From assembly GCA_017302015.1 (NCBI GenBank), contig JAFLEE010000017.1, positions 1-64,000 on the forward strand: 64,000 nt of DNA. The letters run 5' to 3'. The notes beneath the pieces were generated by a model. That model had not been told where the DNA came from. It searched no databases and was given only the letters and a program-made list of their open reading frames with translations. Shown one piece after another: positions 30,766 to 37,326 of this stretch; positions within the stretch are counted from its first letter, which is position 1, and each line of letters begins with the position of its first letter. The stretch comes from Spirochaetota bacterium. GTDB lineage: Bacteria; Spirochaetota; UBA12135; COTS27; JAFLEE01. Position numbers and translations under genes: made by a program.

Positions 30766-31308
30766 ATGACCCTCGAAGAAAAAGTCGCCGCCCTCGAATC
30801 CCAGGTCGAACAACTCAAGAATAACGCGCCGGAGGACAAATTGTCCATGGTCGTCTTCACGGGAGATCTCGACCACCTCCTCGCCGCCCTCGTCATCGCC
30901 ACCGGGAGTTCCGCGATGTTCGAGAAGACCCAACTCTTCTTCACCTTCTGGGCCACCGCGGCGCTGCGCGATCCCAAGAAGGCCGCCCCGCCGAAGAACC
31001 TCATCTCCCGCATGTTCGGGATGATGCTGCCCAAGGGGACCCCGGCCCTGAAATTGGGGCAAATGAACATGGGGGGGATGGGCACGGCCATGATGAAGGG
31101 CCTCATGAAGAAGAAGAACATCCTCTCCCTCGAGGCGCTGCTTAAGCGCGCCGCCGATGCGGGGGTCCAGATCTCCGTGTGCGAGATGAGCATGGACCTC
31201 ATGGGCATGACGAAGGAGGAGATGATCGACTATCCCGGGCTCAAGCTCGCCGGGGTCGCTTCGTTCCTCCAGGACGCAGGCACGAGCAAGACGACCCTCT
31301 TCATTTGA
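30766..31308 (+). CDS. DsrE2/DsrE3-like sulfur-transfer protein
   Basis: This 180-residue protein has a short coiled N-terminus (LEEKVAALESQVEQL), then a DsrE/DsrF-type fold (LSMVVFTGDLDHLLAALVIA, LFFTFWATAAL), a Met-rich region (MNMGGMGTAMMKGLM) and the conserved ISVCEMSMDLMGM with the only cysteine, Cys139. This matches the DsrE2/DsrE3 group that exchanges persulfide sulfur with TusA. AAAAGGAG precedes the ATG. It closes the TusA-Hdr operon and is the probable sulfur donor or acceptor of TusA. Confidence 0.85.
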   Translation: MTLEEKVAALESQVEQLKNNAPEDKLSMVVFTGDLDHLLAALVIATGSSAMFEKTQLFFTFWATAALRDPKKAAPPKNLISRMFGMMLPKGTPALKLGQMNMGGMGTAMMKGLMKKKNILSLEALLKRAADAGVQISVCEMSMDLMGMTKEEMIDYPGLKLAGVASFLQDAGTSKTTLFI

Positions 31309-31455
31309 GGCCTCTCCACGAACCCTTCGACGGGGGGGGAGCCGTCGCGCATCGAAGGGGGCGCTGCCGGGCCCCTTTCCCGCCCCAACGGGGGTTCGGC
31401 CCAACGCCCTTCGGCGCGCGAAGCCGCGCGCCTCATCGAGACGGGGTTCGCGCGG

Positions 31456-32070
31456 ATGCTCTCCGCCTTTTCCGCGACGCAGGAGCGGATCGAACGCATG
31501 GCCGTCGGGGTGGGCGCCGCGGCGTGCGGCGCGGAAGGCGCGGAGGCGGTCCTCCGGGATCTCGAGCGACAAGCGCGGGAGGGCCGGCGCTTCATCGACG
31601 AGAATGTCCAGTTGTCGCGGGAGGCCATGGAGGTTCTCGCCGGCATGGAGAAGGCCCTGGGGATCCTCCAGGACCTCGCGAAGAACACCACCGTGCTCGC
31701 GCTCAACGCCTCCATCGAGGCCGCCCGCGCGGGGGCCCACGGGGTGGGCTTCAAGGTCGTCGCCCGGGAGATCAAGGCCATCGCCGACCACGCGAAAGGG
31801 GGGGCGGCGCGCATCGAAGCCGCAGTGAAGACGGCCACGAAGCAGGTGGCCGACGCGAACCTGAGGTCGCAATCCGCCCGCCGGTCTTTCGTCGGCATCC
31901 AAGAGGGTTCCGAGCGCGCCGTGGGCGCCATGGAGGACCTCCGCGCCAAGGTCGAGGCGGAAAAAAAGAATGCCATCGCGCTCATCCTCGACCTGACGGA
32001 TCTGGAGGAGTCGAACCGCGAACTCGGCGACATCGTCGCCAGCGGCGTGGATGCCGCCCGCGTCCCTTAG
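31456..32070 (+). CDS. cytoplasmic chemoreceptor-like signalling domain
   Basis: The 204-residue protein carries the conserved hairpin of methyl-accepting chemotaxis proteins (TTVLALNASIEAARAG followed by FKVVAREIKAIADHA) in a long coiled coil. It has no membrane segment and no sensor domain, and is far shorter than usual receptors. The frame is open back to the DsrE-like stop but has no start codon before 31456. It may signal to CheA from the cytoplasm or be a fragment. No other che genes lie in the window. Confidence 0.65.
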   Translation: MLSAFSATQERIERMAVGVGAAACGAEGAEAVLRDLERQAREGRRFIDENVQLSREAMEVLAGMEKALGILQDLAKNTTVLALNASIEAARAGAHGVGFKVVAREIKAIADHAKGGAARIEAAVKTATKQVADANLRSQSARRSFVGIQEGSERAVGAMEDLRAKVEAEKKNAIALILDLTDLEESNRELGDIVASGVDAARVP

Positions 32071-32131
32071 AAATCGGGGCTCCCGCGTCTTGGCCCGCTC
32101 GTCCCGCCATGCCAAGATGGGGCCACGGCCC

Positions 32132-32836
32132 ATGAACTCCGCCCTCCTCCCGGTCCCGAAAATCGAAGACGATTTCTACGATTGGCACGCCCGCCACGCG
32201 GAAAAATGCGTTCGGGTGGCCGAGCGGAAGGACTGGCAACTCGTCTGCCTCGGCGACTCCATCACCCATATGTTCGAACTGGCCGAGCAGGGCGGGCCCC
32301 GGGGGAAGCGGATTTGGGACGCCCGCTTGGCGCCCCGCCGCGCCCTCAACCTCGGCTTCGGCTGGGACCGCATCCAGAACGTGCTCTGGCGCCTGGACCA
32401 TGGCGAATGGGAAGGGCTCTCGCCGAAGCTCGCCATGGTGCTCATCGGCACCAATAACCTGACCGGCACCGATCGGGCTCGGGCCAATACCCCGGGGGAA
32501 ATCGCGGAGGGCATCCTCGCCATCGGCGAAAAGATCCGGGGCCTCAGCCCATCGACGGAGGTCCTCGTCCTGGGGATTTTTCCGCGCGACACGCCGGGAA
32601 GCGCCCTGCGGAAATCCATCCTCGAAACGAACGCCCTGCTGGCCGCCCGTGTTCCCGAGCGTTCGGGCTTCCACTACCTCGACCTCGCCGACGCGTTCCT
32701 GGAGGCGGACGGTACGATCCCCCCGCGACTACTGAACGACGGAACCCACCCCACCGAAGCGGGCTATCGGGCCTGGGCGGAGCATTTGGAGCCTTATTGG
32801 GGGCGTTTCGGGATCGCGGGCGAGGGGGTCGGATGA
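32132..32836 (+). CDS. SGNH/GDSL-type hydrolase
   Basis: This 234-residue protein has the catalytic-Ser block VCLGDSITHMF, the glycine block LNLGFGWDRIQN, the Asn block VLIGTNNLTG and the Asp/His block DGTHPTEAGYRAW. It resembles the platelet-activating-factor acetylhydrolase branch of SGNH esterases. No signal peptide is seen. The start is uncertain (ATG 32132 or 32117). Its stop overlaps the diguanylate cyclase start. It probably removes acetyl groups from sugars; the substrate is unknown. Confidence 0.8.
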   Translation: MNSALLPVPKIEDDFYDWHARHAEKCVRVAERKDWQLVCLGDSITHMFELAEQGGPRGKRIWDARLAPRRALNLGFGWDRIQNVLWRLDHGEWEGLSPKLAMVLIGTNNLTGTDRARANTPGEIAEGILAIGEKIRGLSPSTEVLVLGIFPRDTPGSALRKSILETNALLAARVPERSGFHYLDLADAFLEADGTIPPRLLNDGTHPTEAGYRAWAEHLEPYWGRFGIAGEGVG

Positions 32837-33762
32837 ATCGGCGCGGGGGCGGTTCTCTTAAGGAGCTCTCAGGTTGGCTCTCGGGGCGCTCCCTCCCACT
32901 GCTCTATCTCCTCTTCTGCCTGTCGGTCCTCCTCATCGGTGAAATCGACTTGCTCACCGGCGACGAGGTGGTCCTCTCGGCGCTCTACCTGCTCCCCGTG
33001 GCCGTGATGGCCTGGCTCCTGGGCGGCAAGCACGCCTTTGCGGCGAGCTTGGCGAGCATCGCGGCGATGTTCCTCGTGGATGTGCGCATGGAGCACACGG
33101 GGTTCCATGCCTCCCAGGCGATCAATGCGGGCATCCGCCTCACGATCTTTTTTTTCGTCAGTTTCCTGGTGGCGCGCGTGCGGACCCAACATCTCCAGCT
33201 GCGCGACCTCGCGGTGCGCGACGCCCTCACCGGCCTCGCGAACCTGCGGGGCGCCCTGCAGGCTTTGGATCTGGAGTACGACCGCTCCCGGCGCAGCGGC
33301 CGCCCACTCACCGCGATCTCCCTGGACGCCGACCGCTTCAAGGAAGTCAACGACACCCGGGGCCACGCCGCCGGCGACGAGGTGCTTCGGCGCATCGGGA
33401 AGGCCCTCGCGGCGACCTTGCGGCGCACCGATACGGCCGCCCGCATGGGGGGGGACGAGTTCCTGGTGCTGCTCCCCGAGACCGACGCCCGGTCCGCGGG
33501 AGTCTTCGCCGAGAAAATGCGCGGTCGCCTCCTCGCCTCGATGAAGGAAGGGGGGTTCCCGGTGACCTTCAGCATCGGCGGGACGACCTTCCTCCGCCCG
33601 CCGGGATCCATCGACGAGATCCTCAAGACCGTCGACCGCGCGATGTACCGGGTCAAGCGGGGCGGGCGCAACGGAGTCCGCATGGAACGATTTCCCGCGC
33701 CGAGTGCTCCCGGCCGTCCACGCCGTTCCCCCGCGGGGAAACGGAGGGCGGCCCATCGCTGA
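32833..33762 (+). CDS. membrane diguanylate cyclase (GGDEF)
   Basis: This 309-residue protein has four or five N-terminal membrane helices (residues 20-115) and a C-terminal GGDEF domain starting at RDALTGLANLRGALQAL, with the intact active site RMGGDEFLVLLPE. An inhibitory RxxD site (RRTD) stands five residues before it. It should make cyclic di-GMP and be feedback-inhibited. It overlaps the SGNH hydrolase gene by four bases. A basic, Pro-rich tail follows the domain. Confidence 0.9.
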   Translation: MNRRGGGSLKELSGWLSGRSLPLLYLLFCLSVLLIGEIDLLTGDEVVLSALYLLPVAVMAWLLGGKHAFAASLASIAAMFLVDVRMEHTGFHASQAINAGIRLTIFFFVSFLVARVRTQHLQLRDLAVRDALTGLANLRGALQALDLEYDRSRRSGRPLTAISLDADRFKEVNDTRGHAAGDEVLRRIGKALAATLRRTDTAARMGGDEFLVLLPETDARSAGVFAEKMRGRLLASMKEGGFPVTFSIGGTTFLRPPGSIDEILKTVDRAMYRVKRGGRNGVRMERFPAPSAPGRPRRSPAGKRRAAHR

Positions 33763-33774
33763 GGCGGGCCGCCG

Positions 33775-34545
33775 CTAGCGCTTCACCACCCGACCCGAAC
33801 CCGTGCCGACCACGCTTAGGGTCGGGTTCCCGGAATAATAGACCGAACCGCTACCGAGGAGGGAGGCCTTGAGCGACCGGGACAAATCGACGGTCGCGTT
33901 TCCCGAGCCGACGAGGGAAAGGTCCCCATCCCCCGAGGTAAGTCCCCCCGCCTCGAGGTTGCCGGACCCGGTGAGCGTGGCGCGGAGGGTGTTCGCCCTT
34001 CCGGAGAGGGTGAGGGTGCCCGAGCCCGAGAGGTCCCCCGTGACCGTGGTCGCGGAAAAGCCGCTGGCCAGGAGGTTTCCGGAACCGGTGAGAGAAGCCG
34101 ACACGGCGGACCCGCCGCCCCGGGAGGTGAGGCTCCCGGACCCGGCGAGGATCAGGCAGAGTTCGTTCGAGGCGATGCCCGTGAGGTCCAGGTTCCCGGA
34201 GCCGGTGAGCGTCGCAATGGTCAATTTTTTCATGGTGACGGTGGCCCGCATGGGGAGGGTCGACGCCAGGGAGGATCCCGTTCGGGTCCGGATCACCAGC
34301 GTGCCACTCACCACGGTGGTTTCGATGTAGCCCAGGAGGTTCTCCTCCATTTCCAGGGTGCAGGAATCTTCCGGCCCCACCTGGACCGTGACTTCCATGG
34401 CCCCCGCGTTCTCCAGGGCGGTCATGCCGGAGACGCTGCGGACCTCCCGGACCACGTTTCCGTTCCCGGCCACGGGACCGAAGGGGAAATAGCAGGCGGT
34501 GAGGGACAGGAGGGGGATCAAGCAGCCGAGCAGCTGGCGTAACAT
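33775..34545 (-). CDS. DUF2807-like repeat lipoprotein
   Basis: The 256-residue protein has a lipoprotein signal ending in LLSLTAC and then the DUF2807 (head-GIN) pattern of right-handed beta-helix-like repeats. GSGNL/GSGSL-type units recur about every 20 residues (TLTGSGNLDL, LAGSGSLTS, LTGSGNLLAS, LSGSGTLTLS, LTGSGNLEAG, LVGSGNATV, LLGSGSVYY). ATG 34545 has GGAG upstream. These proteins are surface or periplasmic and of unknown function. It converges with the GGDEF gene. Confidence 0.8.
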   Translation of the reverse strand: MLRQLLGCLIPLLSLTACYFPFGPVAGNGNVVREVRSVSGMTALENAGAMEVTVQVGPEDSCTLEMEENLLGYIETTVVSGTLVIRTRTGSSLASTLPMRATVTMKKLTIATLTGSGNLDLTGIASNELCLILAGSGSLTSRGGGSAVSASLTGSGNLLASGFSATTVTGDLSGSGTLTLSGRANTLRATLTGSGNLEAGGLTSGDGDLSLVGSGNATVDLSRSLKASLLGSGSVYYSGNPTLSVVGTGSGRVVKR

Positions 34546-34764
34546 GGGGCACTCCATGGAGGGATTCCCCTCCATGCACTGGAACACCGGGGGCCGGGAA
34601 ATGTGTCACCGGTCCGGGTGCATGGGCACCATGGCCCCCTTTCCGGTCCTCGGCCGTCCGGCTAGGGCCTTGTGGAAGTGTGCACCGGTCCTGGCGGGTT
34701 TTCATGGAACGATTGAGGGCGCCCCCGGCCCCATCACCGAAACGGCGCTTTAGGGGAGGCTCAC

Positions 34765-35709
34765 GTGCTGGTGACCGCGTACTGTCTTTCCCATGGCCAT
34801 TGGACGGTCATTCCCCACCACCTCGAGGAGAATTTCAAGGACATGGCGGACTGCGGCTTCCACGCCGTGGCCCTCTCGTTCAGCGAGAGCGAGATGGCCT
34901 ATTCGAGGCGGGCCTTCGAGATCCAGGTCGCCTTGGCGAGAAAATGCGGCCTCCGGGTGTTCGTCATCCCCAGCCGACTCGGTGGACGGTTCGCCGGTTC
35001 TCCCCTCGCGCCGGGCCTCTGGATCTCCGCCCACCCCGAGGCCCAGGTCCCCGGCCACGTCGGCTTCGCCGGGCCCCTCGCCTGCGTGGAGAACGGGGGT
35101 TTCCGCGCTTGGATCCGCGAGTTCATGGGCACGCTGCTGCGCGATTATCCTTTGGACGGGATCATCTGGGATGAGCCCAAATACGAGAACTTGGTCTCCA
35201 CGCACCCCGACACGGTGGCGAAGTACGGGCCACATCCCACTCCCGAACAGATGGAAGACGGGTTCGTCGATTTCCTCTCCGATCTCACGGCCCATTGCCT
35301 CTCGATCCGACCCGGTTTGACGATCACCCTGTTCAACCAGAAGACCTCGTCGCCGCGGTTCACCCGGGCCAGCGCTGCCGTGCCGGGGATCCGCTACGCT
35401 GGCTATGACGGGAACCTCTGCCGGCAAAGCTTCTTCCACGAAGAGCCCCGGTGGGCCAAGTACCGCCTCGAATCGGTCTGGGAGAGGACGGTCGAGGAAT
35501 GCGCCGACGCCAAACGCGGGACCTTCGCCCTGGTGGAGAACATGCTCATGCCGCGGGTGGCGATCCCGGAATACCGCGCCAACCTCGAGGCCTACCTGAA
35601 GGAATACCATCCCGACCATCTCGCCCTCTATTATTACGCCCACAATAACGAGGATCCCGAGGCCGTCCATCAAGTGACCCGAGATTTGATGAAGAAATAC
35701 TTGCCGTAG
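34765..35709 (+). CDS. TIM-barrel protein, putative glycosidase-like
   Basis: This 314-residue protein starts at GTG 34765 after GGGGAGG. The pattern HHLEENFKDMADCGFHAVALSF and LRVFVIPSRLGG, with the acidic segment YPLDGIIWDEPKYENL, looks like a (beta/alpha)8 barrel related to putative glycoside hydrolases. There is no signal peptide. Family and substrate are not recognised. The Asp/Glu pair in GIIWDEPKYE is the best catalytic candidate. Confidence 0.55.
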   Translation: MLVTAYCLSHGHWTVIPHHLEENFKDMADCGFHAVALSFSESEMAYSRRAFEIQVALARKCGLRVFVIPSRLGGRFAGSPLAPGLWISAHPEAQVPGHVGFAGPLACVENGGFRAWIREFMGTLLRDYPLDGIIWDEPKYENLVSTHPDTVAKYGPHPTPEQMEDGFVDFLSDLTAHCLSIRPGLTITLFNQKTSSPRFTRASAAVPGIRYAGYDGNLCRQSFFHEEPRWAKYRLESVWERTVEECADAKRGTFALVENMLMPRVAIPEYRANLEAYLKEYHPDHLALYYYAHNNEDPEAVHQVTRDLMKKYLP

Positions 35710-35939
35710 TCGCCCAGGCGGCGATGTCGCCGTCCCGCAATCTTCCCGGAATCTCCCCCCGGGCCATGGGTCCAAAATAGGGTTCCCGGTCGCTATTCCC
35801 GATCTTGGGAGGGCGATTCCATGCCAGTTCGGCCTCCTTATGGAGGCTTTTCCAAGCAGAATCTTCTATTTATTTGCCGTCTTCGGCGGGCGAAAAGGAT
35901 AATACCCCGGTGACAGATTCCAAGGGGGGCGGTGTTCCA

Positions 35940-36452
35940 ATGAGTGAGGCGATGGAAAACGACAAGGCGGGCGAGCTTTTCGACCGGCTCTACCGGGAAT
36001 GGGGGCCGATGGTGCTTCGCCGCTGCCGCTTTCTCATGCGCGACGAGGACCTGGCGGTGGACGCCATGCAGGAGACTTTTGTGCAGGTACTACGGCGGAT
36101 GGAGACCCTGGATCTGGAGCGGCCCTCGAGCCTGCTCTACCGCATCGCCACCAATACCTGCCTCAACCTGATCCGGGGCCGCGGGCGCTGCCGGGAAGAC
36201 TTCGCCGGGGACGACCTCGACGCCATCGCAGCCGTGGACGAGAACGAGGAGCGCGCCCTGGCCGGGGATCTGCTGGGCCGCATCTTCCATCGGGAGGAGG
36301 CCTCGACACGGGTCATGGCGGTCCTCCATTTCGTGGACGATTGGACTTTGGAAGCCATCGCCGAAGAGACGGGCCTCTCCGTCTCGGGCGTGCGCAAGCG
36401 GCTTCGCGGACTCAAGGAGCGGGCCAAGGGCCTGCGGGGAGCATGGGCATGA
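35940..36452 (+). CDS. ECF-type RNA polymerase sigma factor
   Basis: This 170-residue protein has region 2 (LFDRLYREWGPMVLRRCRFL, EDLAVDAMQETFVQVLRRM, SLLYRIATNTCLNLIRGR) and region 4 (VMAVLHFVDDWTLEAIAEE, GLSVSGVRKRLRGLKERA). ATG 35940 follows a G-rich site. GTG 35910 is an alternative start. It overlaps the DUF4384-like gene by four bases (ATGA) and starts a three-gene operon with the caspase-barrel protein. Confidence 0.88.
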   Translation: MSEAMENDKAGELFDRLYREWGPMVLRRCRFLMRDEDLAVDAMQETFVQVLRRMETLDLERPSSLLYRIATNTCLNLIRGRGRCREDFAGDDLDAIAAVDENEERALAGDLLGRIFHREEASTRVMAVLHFVDDWTLEAIAEETGLSVSGVRKRLRGLKERAKGLRGAWA

Positions 36453-37228
36453 AACCGACGCAATTCGACCTGGAACGCCTGGCGCGGGGCGAGAACCCGA
36501 CGCGGCCCATCGACGGGGCCGACCACCGCGAAGCGGTGGCTGGACTCAAGCGCTCCGACGCGGAGATCCTCGGGCGGTATCCCGTGGAGGCGATGCGGGA
36601 GACCGTCCTGAAGCGGCTCTCCGCCGCCAAGATCGAGGACGGCGCCCGCCGCGCGAGGCTTCGGCGCCTTCGGGTCGGGCTGTTCGCGGCCCCGCTGCTC
36701 GCCGCCGCGGCGTTCGTGCTGGCCTTCGTCGTCGTTCCTTCCCGCAAGCCGACGATCGCCGCCCTCCACGACGAGGGCTCCGGCGAAATCCGGGTGAAGG
36801 GGCTCACCTCCCACCTGGTGGTCTATCGGCGCACGCCCTCGGGGGTGGAACGGCTCCTGCCCGGCGGCCAGGCGTCGCCCGGGGAGCAACTCCAGGTCGC
36901 CTTCGTGCGCGAAAGCAACGACCGCTACGGCATCATCCTCAGCATCGACGGGCGCGGGGTCACCACCTGGCATTTCCCCGAGGCGCCCTCCACCTTGGCG
37001 ACCTTCACCACGGGCTTGGGCGAGGTGCTGCTGCCGAAATCCTATGTCCTCGACGATGCGCCGTCCTTCGAGCGCTTCTTCTTCCTCACCTCCTCTCGCC
37101 CCTTCGACGCCGCGGCGGTCCACGCCGCCGTGGAGAACTTGGCCCGCCTCCAGGGCGGAGCGGTCTCCCGCGAGCCGGCCCTGCCCCCCGGGGTCCAGAT
37201 GTCCAGTTTCCTCGTGAGGAAACCATGA
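36449..37228 (+). CDS. DUF4384-like membrane protein, possible anti-sigma
   Basis: This 259-residue protein has a cytoplasmic N-terminus of about 75 residues, one membrane segment (VGLFAAPLLAAAAFVLAFVV) and an external domain with GEQLQVAFVRESNDRYGIIL and SIDGRGVTTWHFPE, which recalls DUF4384 domains. Topology and position after an ECF sigma gene suggest an anti-sigma or signalling partner. It overlaps the next frame by four bases if that gene starts at 37225. Confidence 0.6.
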   Translation: MKPTQFDLERLARGENPTRPIDGADHREAVAGLKRSDAEILGRYPVEAMRETVLKRLSAAKIEDGARRARLRRLRVGLFAAPLLAAAAFVLAFVVVPSRKPTIAALHDEGSGEIRVKGLTSHLVVYRRTPSGVERLLPGGQASPGEQLQVAFVRESNDRYGIILSIDGRGVTTWHFPEAPSTLATFTTGLGEVLLPKSYVLDDAPSFERFFFLTSSRPFDAAAVHAAVENLARLQGGAVSREPALPPGVQMSSFLVRKP

Positions 37229-37326
37229 AATCCCGAGAATCCGCCGCCCGGAAGAATGAAGGGGCCCCGAAACGGGGCCCCGATCGCGAACGCATGCGGC
37301 CCAGAGCGCGAAACGAGGAGACGACC

